A stretch of DNA of 29,342 bases from the IMG/VR virus record IMGVR_UViG_3300027759_000313, positions 1 through 29,342 of that record; one strand, 5' to 3'. The translations under genes and the position numbers were made by a program. Each line of letters begins with the position of its first letter. Position 1 is the first letter of the stretch. The stretch is from a virus. This document shows positions 6,847 to 14,441 of the stretch, one piece after another. The notes under the pieces are model-generated. The model was not told the DNA's origin. It did no database searches and worked only from the letters and a program-made list of their open reading frames with translations.

Positions 6847-7191
6847 ATGCCATACAACCCAGAAGATCCAAATTCAGAAACGTACAAGCCATTAGGAACC
6901 AGCACATCGGTCATTCCTCCAACTGCCGATCCAGTCGCAGTTGCTGAAGAAGCAATTAGAATGTGTTTTCCGCAGTCTACTTCTAGGAATCAAGTTCCAG
7001 AAGCTTTAGCAACTGTAGAACAACTCCATAAACTTTGGAGCAGTTACAGGGATAGACAGACTTCTAAGACAGATACAATCACTGCCGTCGATGCGCTAGT
7101 ACAGCCTGCAATTACTAGAAATATTTTTGATGATGTTTGTTTAGAGTTTGTTAATAATGCTGTATCCGCAGTTAAAAACGTTAACCTATAA
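6847..7191 (+). CDS. Orphan 114-aa protein upstream of halogenase
   Basis: I do not recognise this protein. The first about 30 residues are Pro/Thr/Ser-rich and probably disordered (PYNPEDPNSE, SVIPPTADP). The rest looks helical, with a single Trp in QLHKLWSSYRD and two Cys (in RMCFPQ and DDVCLEF). There is no signal peptide or membrane segment. It has the best ribosome-binding site of the rightward operon (AAGGAG, 6 bases before ATG) after the longest gap, suggesting high expression. The halogenase-like gene starts 8 bases downstream. It could be a virion protein, a partner or a substrate of the neighbouring enzymes; nothing in the sequence decides. Confidence 0.7.
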   Translation: MPYNPEDPNSETYKPLGTSTSVIPPTADPVAVAEEAIRMCFPQSTSRNQVPEALATVEQLHKLWSSYRDRQTSKTDTITAVDALVQPAITRNIFDDVCLEFVNNAVSAVKNVNL

Positions 7192-7199
7192 GGCGATCA

Positions 7200-8792
7200 A
7201 TGATCAAGCCAGTTCATAAAATAGTAGTAGTCGGTGGCGGTTCAGCCGGATGGATGACCGCCGCTATGTTAATTAAAACTTTTCCGGATAGAGACATATT
7301 TGTAATTGAAAGCCCAGACTTCCCTATTCTTGGAGTAGGCGAAAGTACTTTGGGAGGAATCAATTCATATTGTCATTATCTAGGCATCGACGAAAAAGAT
7401 TTTATGACCTACACTGATGCCTCGTATAAAATGAGTATTAAATTTACAGATTTTTACGAAAAAGACAGTGGTGCTTTTCACTATCCGTTTGGATCTCCCT
7501 ATACTGAAGGTTTAGACGGAATGAAAGATTGGTTTGTTAAGAAACATCTAAATCCAGAAACTCCGATAGAAGATTTTGTAAGATGTTATTTTCCCGCTGC
7601 CGCATTATTTGAGCAAAATAAATTTAGCCTAAACAAATACGGGCAATTTGATAATTACAGTCCGGACTGGGATGTAGCCTATCATTTTGATGCAACTAAG
7701 TTTGGTCAATGGTTAAAAAATAATTATTGTTTACCAAGAGGTGTTAGACTAATTGCAGATACTGTAGTTGATGCCACTGTATCAGATAAAGGTATTGATT
7801 CTCTTAAACTAAACAATAGCGGAGATCTAGAGGCTGACCTGTATATTGACTGCACTGGATTTAAAAGTCTATTGTTAGGTGAATACTTAAAAGAACCGTT
7901 TAATTCTTATTCAGAAGTATTGCCTAATAATCGTGCTTGGGCTACTAGAATGCCCTATAAAAATAAAGAAGCAGAGTTAGAACCGTTTACAAATTCAACG
8001 GCTCTAGGTAATGGATGGGTTTGGAATATTCCCAGCTGGGAACGCCTAGGTACCGGTTATGTCTACAGCGATAAATTTATTAGCCCCGAAGATGCCAAAG
8101 AAGAATTTAAACAACATCTGATGAGCAATAAGATGTTGTTCCCTAGGACCAGAGAAGAGGTCGATGCACTTGAATTTAAAGATATTCCAATGAGAGTTGG
8201 TATGCACGAACGCACATTTGTTAAGAATGTTGTAGCTATTGGTCTTAGTGCAGGATTTATTGAACCTTTAGAATCCAACGGATTATTCAGTGTACATGAA
8301 TTTTTATTCAAATTATTAAAAATTCTAGAAAGGCCTGCTGTAACTCAATGGGATAAAGATGTATACAATGCAGGTGTATATGGATTATGGAGAAATTTTG
8401 CAGAATTTGTTGGATTACATTATGCATTAAGCATTAGAAATGATACACCTTACTGGCAGGCCAATGCTGAGAGAATTTATCGGCCTGGAATGCATAAGGT
8501 TGCACCGGATACCGCGCAAGGATACACTCAATTACATCATTCTAAAATGTTTGGGTCTGCAATGCCGGACGTTGCAGGTATGAATTGGGTCACTGTTGGT
8601 ATGAATTATTTTATCTATGATAAACAATCATTTATCATAGATTGTTTACACTATGACGGTGCAAGGATCAAAGAACATTCTGATAAAATAGTTCAAATAA
8701 TGGACTCAAGAAAAACAAAATGGTTAGATGCCGCAGAAAATAAACCAACTTTGTATCAATACCTAAAAGATAATATTCATAAAAAGGACTAA
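7200..8792 (+). CDS. prnA-like: Flavin-dependent tryptophan-halogenase-like protein
   Basis: This is a 530-aa protein of the PrnA/RebH family, which uses FADH2, O2 and chloride or bromide to make HOX and halogenate indoles. The FAD-binding GGGSAGW is at 12-18 and GVGEST at 45-50. The catalytic Lys equivalent is Lys77 in SYKMSIKF. The diagnostic WxWxIP motif is at 273-278 (WVWNIP). EPLESNG at 355-361 supplies the candidate catalytic Glu358, with Asn in place of the Thr that usually contributes to the halide site. Length is normal for the family (about 510-540). No flavin reductase is encoded in this window, so reduced FAD would come from the host. Homologues are known in some T4-like cyanophages. 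The substrate (free Trp, a peptide or another arene) is unknown. Confidence 0.88.
   Translation: MIKPVHKIVVVGGGSAGWMTAAMLIKTFPDRDIFVIESPDFPILGVGESTLGGINSYCHYLGIDEKDFMTYTDASYKMSIKFTDFYEKDSGAFHYPFGSPYTEGLDGMKDWFVKKHLNPETPIEDFVRCYFPAAALFEQNKFSLNKYGQFDNYSPDWDVAYHFDATKFGQWLKNNYCLPRGVRLIADTVVDATVSDKGIDSLKLNNSGDLEADLYIDCTGFKSLLLGEYLKEPFNSYSEVLPNNRAWATRMPYKNKEAELEPFTNSTALGNGWVWNIPSWERLGTGYVYSDKFISPEDAKEEFKQHLMSNKMLFPRTREEVDALEFKDIPMRVGMHERTFVKNVVAIGLSAGFIEPLESNGLFSVHEFLFKLLKILERPAVTQWDKDVYNAGVYGLWRNFAEFVGLHYALSIRNDTPYWQANAERIYRPGMHKVAPDTAQGYTQLHHSKMFGSAMPDVAGMNWVTVGMNYFIYDKQSFIIDCLHYDGARIKEHSDKIVQIMDSRKTKWLDAAENKPTLYQYLKDNIHKKD
8110..8140 (+). repeat. Perfect 10-bp inverted repeat inside the halogenase gene
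   Basis: The left arm is AACAACATCT at 8110-8119, the loop is 11 bases, and the right arm is AGATGTTGTT at 8131-8140. It is entirely within coding sequence with no T-run after it. Confidence 0.5.
8613..8647 (+). repeat. Overlapping alternative hairpins inside the halogenase gene
   Basis: Hairpin 1 has perfect 12-bp arms, ATCTATGATAAA at 8613-8624 and TTTATCATAGAT at 8631-8642, with a 6-base loop. Hairpin 2 has perfect 8-bp arms, AAACAATC at 8622-8629 and GATTGTTT at 8640-8647. They share bases, so only one can form at a time. They lie about 150 bases before the stop of the halogenase gene. Confidence 0.6.
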
Positions 8793-8793
8793 A

Positions 8794-9420
8794 ATGACTG
8801 TAGGATTATTCCCAGGTGAATTACACCCAAATGAAACCGTTGCCGGTTGTATCAGTATCTATGAAAAGGCTTGGCCAAATCCTTCGGAAGCTATTGCATT
8901 TATAGAAAGAGAAATTAGAGACCCTGATAGTGGCGTGGGTTTTCAACGAGCCACTACTGTTGGACAGGGACCGTTTCAAAAAGCACGAACTAATCAAGAT
9001 CTAGGTATTACTTGGTTAGCGCAGACTGTAGGAAATAAATTGATGAAAGACATTCATAATCAATTTTATTTTATGCTGTTGGCTGCAACAATTCCGTATT
9101 CTGAAAAATTTGGTATCCAAGAACCCTTGCACCACGAAGCATATAACATGCTAAAGTACAACACCGGACAAGAATACAAATCACATTATGATGGCGGAAC
9201 CAGGTTAGGAAGAGCTGTTAGTGCTATATGCTATTTAAATGATGACTATGTTGGTGGTGAAATTGAATTTCCGTTGCACAAAATTAAAATCAAGCCCGAA
9301 GCAGGGATGTTGATTTTATTTCCTTCCAACTATGCTTATCAACATGTTGCACATCCAATTATCTCAGGAACAAAATACGCACTGGTTACATGGTTACACG
9401 ATAGACCATTAGAAGGATAA
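8794..9420 (+). CDS. 2OG-Fe(II) oxygenase, prolyl-4-hydroxylase-like C
   Basis: This 208-aa protein has the classical P4H-type order. NMLKYNTGQEYKSHYDGG holds the metal pair His131-x-Asp133. AICYLNDDYVGGEIEFP is at 144-160 and KPEAGMLILFPS at 167-178. The distal His is 184 in YQHVAHPI, with Lys194 in SGTKYALVTW as 2OG anchor. All expected residues are present, so it should be active. Family members hydroxylate Pro or other residues in proteins, or free substrates; none can be assigned here. The ATG follows the halogenase stop by 1 base, with AAAAAGGA before it, so it is probably coupled to the halogenase. Confidence 0.9.
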   Translation: MTVGLFPGELHPNETVAGCISIYEKAWPNPSEAIAFIEREIRDPDSGVGFQRATTVGQGPFQKARTNQDLGITWLAQTVGNKLMKDIHNQFYFMLLAATIPYSEKFGIQEPLHHEAYNMLKYNTGQEYKSHYDGGTRLGRAVSAICYLNDDYVGGEIEFPLHKIKIKPEAGMLILFPSNYAYQHVAHPIISGTKYALVTWLHDRPLEG

Positions 9421-9424
9421 CTCT

Positions 9425-10084
9425 GTGGCCGAATCTACAGTATGTGCTATTTTTCCAATCCCTATCTATGTAACAGAATGTGATGTAGATATAGCTCCTG
9501 CTGTTGAGTTTTTAAAAAATCATAAAGATTTATTGCCCAATGACCATTCACAGATCTACGGAAACAAATCTGTAGACGATTATTTGTTAGATCGTTCAGA
9601 GTGTAACGAATTAAAAAGATTTATTATTTTACATATTGAAAAATATGCAGACAAAATAATGGCTTGGGATTTTGAAAGATTCGAAATTACACAAAGTTGG
9701 TTGACTATTAAACTCTCAGGAGAAGCTCACGGATTACATTTTCATCCTAATAGTGTTATCTCTGGGGTGTTTTATTTTGATGAATATCAAGAAGAAACTT
9801 CAAATTTAGTATTACACAGACCTGCAATAATGTCTCAATTAATGACTCATTTTGCTCCTGTTACTGATAGAAAAAAAATGAATGACACTGAGTTTCCCTG
9901 GAATGAATGGGAAATCAAACCTAAAAAAAATCAGCTGATATTGTTTCCGTCATGGTTGAGTCATAGTGTAAAACCAAACACTACACAACATGCTAGAAAA
10001 TGTCTAGCGTTTAATGCAGTTCCTGCTGGTAAATTTGGTTCTAAAGAAGGTGCTACAGAAATAGAGTTTAAGAGATTGGTATGA
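9425..10084 (+). CDS. 2OG-Fe(II) oxygenase, HxH type D
   Basis: This 219-aa protein belongs to the same small family as gene B. IFPIPIYV is at the N-terminus, HFHPNSVISGVFYF at 105-118 (His105, His107), and LILFPSWLSHSVKPN at 171-185 (His180). Arg191 with CLAFNAV completes the pattern. The middle (residues 120-165) is longer than in gene B. The start is a GTG at 9425, supported by AGAAGGA upstream and by the position just after the previous stop; there is no in-frame ATG early enough to keep the IFPIPIYV start. It overlaps the next gene by 4 bases (ATGA). Confidence 0.86.
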   Translation: MAESTVCAIFPIPIYVTECDVDIAPAVEFLKNHKDLLPNDHSQIYGNKSVDDYLLDRSECNELKRFIILHIEKYADKIMAWDFERFEITQSWLTIKLSGEAHGLHFHPNSVISGVFYFDEYQEETSNLVLHRPAIMSQLMTHFAPVTDRKKMNDTEFPWNEWEIKPKKNQLILFPSWLSHSVKPNTTQHARKCLAFNAVPAGKFGSKEGATEIEFKRLV

Positions 10085-10665
10085 TCGAACCAAAAATTTT
10101 AAAGCTATTTCCAAAAACTGTTTATTGTCAACAGAATCTTATGTTAGATAAGATAGAGTATCTGTATAATACCCTACACTCGTTAGATCTTCCGTGTAGC
10201 AAAGATTTAGCATTGTCAGTTAACTCATCTCACAAAACATTTCCTACCTTGCATCAACTAGAACCGTTTAAAGAATTTTCTAATATTGTTTTAGATCATG
10301 CTCGAGCTTACGGGAAAATGCTAGGTTATAGTGATACACAAAGAGATAAATTTAGATTTGTTAATATGTGGTTTAATCAAAGTTTTAAAGATGATTTTAA
10401 TTTTCCGCATCTACATAATGGTAGTATCATCTCAGGAGTGTTTTATATAAAAACAGTTTCTAAAAATAAAATTGTTTTTCAAAATTTCTCAGATCAGCTC
10501 ATTGAGCCGGACGATCCTACAGATCTAGCATGGAATATGAGTTGGATTGATACTGAGCCAGGCTTGTTGTTATTATTCAAAAGTAATTTAATACACAGCA
10601 ATCCTAGGCAAGAAGATGAAAATGAAAAATTAATTATTTCGTTTAATGTTACAATGGATTTATAA
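10081..10665 (+). CDS. 2OG-Fe(II) oxygenase, HxH type E
   Basis: This 194-aa protein is related to genes B and D. LFPKTVYC is near the N-terminus, FPHLHNGSIISGVFYI at 108-123 (His110, His112), and GLLLLFKSNLIHSNPRQ at 161-177 (His172). Lys183 with LIISFNV takes the place of the Arg normally anchoring 2OG. Of the HxH set in this island it has the least typical distal region (LFKSNL instead of LFPSWL). The ATG overlaps the stop of the previous gene. The fusion gene starts 1 base after its stop. Confidence 0.8.
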   Translation: MIEPKILKLFPKTVYCQQNLMLDKIEYLYNTLHSLDLPCSKDLALSVNSSHKTFPTLHQLEPFKEFSNIVLDHARAYGKMLGYSDTQRDKFRFVNMWFNQSFKDDFNFPHLHNGSIISGVFYIKTVSKNKIVFQNFSDQLIEPDDPTDLAWNMSWIDTEPGLLLLFKSNLIHSNPRQEDENEKLIISFNVTMDL

Positions 10666-10666
10666 T

Positions 10667-12622
10667 ATGAAAAAAAGACTAGGTGTTATTGGAGCAGGAT
10701 CGGCAGGGCTGATCAGTGCTGGTTATTTTTGTACAGTTTTAGATAACGCTTGGGAAATTGTTTTAATGCATGATCCTAAGTTAGATTCTTTAGGAGTAGG
10801 AGAAAGTACCAACGGTAATTTTGTTAAAACTCTCGAAGAGGCTATGGGTTTTACCTTTGAAGACGGCATGGTTGACCTAGATGCAACTAAGAAGTTTGGC
10901 ACTAAATTTATCAACTGGCGGGACAAACCTTTTATAAGTCCGTTGATTCAAGGAACGGCTGCTGTTCACTTTAATACTCGCAAATTTAAAGATTATACAC
11001 TAAAGAAACTTCCAGAAATGTGGCCGGAAAAATTCAAAGTGTTAGAAGGCGTAGTCGATGACCTTCAACAAAATGTCAATCATGCTGTAGTGACAATAGA
11101 TCACGAACAGCAGGTATTTGATTATGTGATCGATTGCCGAGGATTTCCTAAGAACTTTGACGATTATACCTTTAGCAACTGTACTTTGGTTAATCATTGT
11201 CTAGTGTACGACAGTCCTAAATTTAACCCTGTTGAATATACTGAGCATCATGCTACAGAAAACGGATGGATGTTCGGAGTACCTTTGCAAACAAGATGTA
11301 GTTACGGATACTTGTTTAATAATGAAATAACTTCTAAAGAAGATGCCCTTGCTGATTTTGCAAAACTAATGAAAGTATCTAAGTCTAAATTAGATTTTCG
11401 AGAGTATGAATTTAAACCCTACTATGCTAAGAAATTTTTAACAAATAGAATACTTAAAAACGGTAACAACGCTATATTCTTTGAACCAATTAGTGCCACA
11501 AGTATTTTCATGTACATACGAATCTGTGAAACTTTTTTAAAAGTAATAGTTGGAGAATACACTGAATTAGATTTAAATCAAGTTATTCGAAACGATTTAG
11601 AAGATTTAGAAACTGTTATTAGATGGTATTATCACAACGGCAGCATCCACGATACAGAATTTTGGCAGACAGCTAAATCACGAGCTACCGATCAGTTAAT
11701 GGGAGACTGGAAGTTTGAACGTTTATGTTCAATTTATAAAACTTTAGCAAAGGAAGGTAGGCCCTACGACGATGACGGAATGATTTTTACTGCTAAATCA
11801 TGGCACACCTTGGATAATATATTTGGTTGCCGGTATTTTACAGAAAATGATTTTATCTTTGACATGGAAAGAGTTGAGCAGCATCGTAAAATGCTTGAGG
11901 ATCGAATGGCTGAAGAATTAAAAAATTGTGAGTTGTTTACAAAAAACAAAAAAGCATTTGAAAAACAAGGTTATGTAGTTGTAAAGAATGTATTAGATGA
12001 ACTTACAGTTGATTTGATTACACACTATGCCCTAAATGATCAGTTACAAAATTTTAATCCCGAACTGGGAGGGTCTGCACAAATTCCAGGAACCCATAGC
12101 AAATATGCAGATCCCTTGATGGAATCATTGTTAGCACAAATGTCCCCTGTTATGGAAAGAGCTACAGGATTAAAATTATTGCCAACATACAGCTATTATC
12201 GTGTATATAAACCAGGAGATACATTACATCCACATTCAGATAGAGATAGTTGTGAAATTTCGTGTACTGTATGTTTTAATTTTAATTATGGAGAAATGCA
12301 AGATACTTATAAATGGCCGATATTTATGAGTGGTACAGCCTGCGATCTAAGTCCTGGAGATATTGCTGTCTACAGAGGTTGTGATATTTTACATTGGCGA
12401 GATGAATTTAAAGCTCCTGAGGGATCGTGGCATGTTCAGGCGTTCTTACATTACGTAGATGCTAACGGATCTCGTGCAGAGTGGCAATTTGACAAACGTC
12501 CAGGATTGGGTTTTTCTCAAGATTATCGAGAAAATATGATACAGGCGAATATAGAAGTACAACATGCCCCTGCTATTACAAATAAAACCGCCAGCAAAAA
12601 ATATATAACCTACACAGAATAA
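10667..12622 (+). CDS. Halogenase-like flavoprotein fused to 2OG-Fe(II) oxygenase
   Basis: This is a 651-aa two-domain protein. Residues 1 to about 420 follow the tryptophan-halogenase plan: GAGSAG at 9-14, LGVGEST at 42-48, and KKFGTKFINW at 75-84 with Lys76 matching the catalytic Lys. Two hallmarks are altered: WxWxIP reads WMFGVP at 201-206, and the catalytic-Glu motif EPLEST reads EPISAT at 273-278, placing Ser276 where Glu is needed. Residues about 425-610 form a 2OG oxygenase: HPHSDRD gives His523-x-Asp525, and DILHWRDEF gives distal His576; SWHVQAFLHYV follows. I use ATG 10667, just after the previous stop, because the FAD motif then begins at residue 8. The continuous frame excludes a simple mis-join. 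The flavin half is probably not a standard halogenase. Confidence 0.85.
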   Translation: MKKRLGVIGAGSAGLISAGYFCTVLDNAWEIVLMHDPKLDSLGVGESTNGNFVKTLEEAMGFTFEDGMVDLDATKKFGTKFINWRDKPFISPLIQGTAAVHFNTRKFKDYTLKKLPEMWPEKFKVLEGVVDDLQQNVNHAVVTIDHEQQVFDYVIDCRGFPKNFDDYTFSNCTLVNHCLVYDSPKFNPVEYTEHHATENGWMFGVPLQTRCSYGYLFNNEITSKEDALADFAKLMKVSKSKLDFREYEFKPYYAKKFLTNRILKNGNNAIFFEPISATSIFMYIRICETFLKVIVGEYTELDLNQVIRNDLEDLETVIRWYYHNGSIHDTEFWQTAKSRATDQLMGDWKFERLCSIYKTLAKEGRPYDDDGMIFTAKSWHTLDNIFGCRYFTENDFIFDMERVEQHRKMLEDRMAEELKNCELFTKNKKAFEKQGYVVVKNVLDELTVDLITHYALNDQLQNFNPELGGSAQIPGTHSKYADPLMESLLAQMSPVMERATGLKLLPTYSYYRVYKPGDTLHPHSDRDSCEISCTVCFNFNYGEMQDTYKWPIFMSGTACDLSPGDIAVYRGCDILHWRDEFKAPEGSWHVQAFLHYVDANGSRAEWQFDKRPGLGFSQDYRENMIQANIEVQHAPAITNKTASKKYITYTE

Positions 12623-13215
12623 TGCCAGAACCTAGAAGTTTATTAATCTTAGATAATGCTTTCTCAAAAGAACAACAAGATTATATTGAAAATTTTGTAA
12701 TTAATGATCAATTTCCTTGGTTTTTTCAAAGAGATATTGCCGGGGCAGAATACACCGCTAATGATGAAAACTATTTTCCATCTAGTGGGTTAACTCATGT
12801 TAGCTATAACTACGAAAAAATTAATTCTATATACTTTAAAGATGAGATAAACTTTGAAAAAATTGTAAGTGATTTAGCCAAAGCATTTAGTGTTGAATTA
12901 AAAGAAATTTTAAGAATTAAATTAAACTTAACAACGCCTATTCCTAGATATAAATCTAACAACTATTGCACTCCACACACTGATATTGCTACACCTCACT
13001 GGGTGTTGTTATATTATATAAATGACTGTGACGGAGATACAATATTCTTTGAAAACCCTACAGTAGGTAATCAAAATCCTTTAAAGATTACCTATAGAGT
13101 TTCTCCTAAAAAAGGCACCTGTGTGTTATTTGACGGCAGCATTTATCATACATCATCTAACCCGATAAACTCTCCTATGAGGGTAAATTTAAATGCAAAT
13201 GTAATTTTATTATGA
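12622..13215 (+). CDS. 2OG-Fe(II) oxygenase F (tandem paralogue 1)
   Basis: This is a 197-aa protein. YCTPHTDIAT supplies His119-x-Asp121, YYINDCDGDTIFFEN is the central strand-turn, and SPKKGTCVLFDGSIYHTSSNP supplies His176 in two pieces around residues 161-180. Arg187 in SPMRVNLN is the likely 2OG anchor. All catalytic positions are present. The next gene shares the same order of motifs and about the same length, so the two are tandem duplicates that have diverged strongly. The start overlaps the fusion-gene stop (TAATG). Confidence 0.84.
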   Translation: MPEPRSLLILDNAFSKEQQDYIENFVINDQFPWFFQRDIAGAEYTANDENYFPSSGLTHVSYNYEKINSIYFKDEINFEKIVSDLAKAFSVELKEILRIKLNLTTPIPRYKSNNYCTPHTDIATPHWVLLYYINDCDGDTIFFENPTVGNQNPLKITYRVSPKKGTCVLFDGSIYHTSSNPINSPMRVNLNANVILL

Positions 13216-13799
13216 TAGAAGAAATTGAAAATATTATCGACAAGTCTATACAAGATTCTATAGAACAATTTGTGTTAACTACAAACTTTCCTTGGTATCA
13301 CGGATCTACAATCAACGAGTACGACACTGACAAAGAAGACAGTAAGTTTATTGTGAAACAAGGTTTGAATCCCTATCAGTTTGTGCATAATGTTATAAAA
13401 GATTCTAGACAAAACAGTAGATTTCTTGGGTTGGTTAATCCTATTCTTGATGCCATCGGAGAGTATGTTAAAAAAGATCTTGAAGTATTAAAAGTTAAGT
13501 TTAATTTTTTACCTAGACATACAGATTCTAGCCATCATTGTCCGCATGTTGACATAGGTACTTACAAAAAAGAAAATATCAAGAGCGTTGTTTATTATGT
13601 TAATGACAGTGACGGAGATACTTATTTCTTTGACGAAACATGTCCCACTGAAAGAACAAGTTTAAATGTTATGCAGACTATTTCTCCTAAAAAAGGAAAA
13701 GCCGTAATGTTTGATTCCAACATATTTCATGCTAGCTCTAGCCCTATTCTATCAGATAAAAGAATAGTAATTAACATTGTTTTTAAAATATTGGACTAA
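13212..13799 (+). CDS. 2OG-Fe(II) oxygenase G (tandem paralogue 2)
   Basis: This 195-aa protein parallels the gene before it: NFPWYHG near residue 25, HCPHVDIGT with His112-x-Asp114, YYVNDSDGDTYFFDE, SPKKGKAVMFD, His173 in IFHASSSPI, and Arg184 in DKRIVINIV. The conserved spacing of every motif supports duplication and retention of activity. It overlaps its twin by 4 bases (ATGA). Confidence 0.84.
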   Translation: MIEEIENIIDKSIQDSIEQFVLTTNFPWYHGSTINEYDTDKEDSKFIVKQGLNPYQFVHNVIKDSRQNSRFLGLVNPILDAIGEYVKKDLEVLKVKFNFLPRHTDSSHHCPHVDIGTYKKENIKSVVYYVNDSDGDTYFFDETCPTERTSLNVMQTISPKKGKAVMFDSNIFHASSSPILSDKRIVINIVFKILD

Positions 13800-13802
13800 C
13801 AA

Positions 13803-14441
13803 ATGGATATACCTTATAATAATTATAAATTTGTAGATTTTGGTTATGTGATGGCCGATCTACCACAGAGTTTAAATGCTTCCTTATTATCCGAAGCTGC
13901 TAAGATACAATCAGATTTTTCTAAGGCGATACCTCGTCATAAAACTCTTGCTGGGCATCTTGTACACGAGTATGAACTTGTAGATAGTGCCGCTGAATTA
14001 GAAAAATTTGTTTTAGATCTAACAATGGCCTACGATCACGAATATAACTATCTAGCAGAAATTGATATATTAACTAAAAGTGTTCCGATGGTTGCAAGTC
14101 ATCCTTGGATTAATTTTCAACAAAAATATGAATTTAATCCGGTACATAACCATAAAGGTATTTTAAGTTTTGTAGCTTGGTTGAAAATACCCTATGATTT
14201 AAAAACTGAATGGGAACAAGGTCCCGGGCGCCATCGTAGTTCTCAGCTAAACTCAGCGTTTCAGTTTGTATATGTAGGGAATCTAGGACAGGCTGCTACT
14301 AAGACTATTCATATAGACAAGTCCTTTGAAGGGAAAATAATGATATTCCCTTCAAAGCTAATGCATTGCGTTTATCCTTTTTACACCAGCGACGATTATA
14401 GAATCAGTATTGCTGGCAATGTCATGCTTGACCCAAATTAA
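13803..14441 (+). CDS. 2OG-Fe(II) oxygenase, HxH type H
   Basis: This 212-aa protein is the last gene of the island. WINFQQKYEFNPVHNH at 102-117 ends with His115 and His117 and leads into KGILSFVAWLKIP. IMIFPSKLMHCVYPFY at 179-194 gives distal His188, and DDYRISIAGNV gives Arg200. The layout matches genes B, D and E, but the SGVYYV motif is replaced by LSFVAWL, so it is the most divergent of the HxH group. A perfect 12-bp hairpin lies in its last 120 bases. Its TAA overlaps the stop of the convergent 136-aa gene within TTAA. Confidence 0.78.
   Translation: MDIPYNNYKFVDFGYVMADLPQSLNASLLSEAAKIQSDFSKAIPRHKTLAGHLVHEYELVDSAAELEKFVLDLTMAYDHEYNYLAEIDILTKSVPMVASHPWINFQQKYEFNPVHNHKGILSFVAWLKIPYDLKTEWEQGPGRHRSSQLNSAFQFVYVGNLGQAATKTIHIDKSFEGKIMIFPSKLMHCVYPFYTSDDYRISIAGNVMLDPN
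14324..14357 (+). repeat. Perfect 12-bp inverted repeat near the 3' end of the island
   Basis: The left arm is CTTTGAAGGGAA at 14324-14335, the loop is AATAATGATA, and the right arm is TTCCCTTCAAAG at 14346-14357. It sits inside coding sequence, about 85 bases before the stop of the last rightward gene, where the transcript meets the leftward operon. No T-run follows. It may protect or process the mRNA end. Confidence 0.6.

Noticed and set aside
10646-10666. ATG at 10646 as start of the fusion gene
   Set aside because: It lies inside the previous gene; ATG 10667 directly follows that stop and puts the FAD motif at the usual distance.
14357-14440. Intrinsic terminator at the convergent junction
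   Set aside because: The hairpin at 14324-14357 is not followed by a T-run and no other GC-rich stem with a T-run was seen before the shared TTAA stop.
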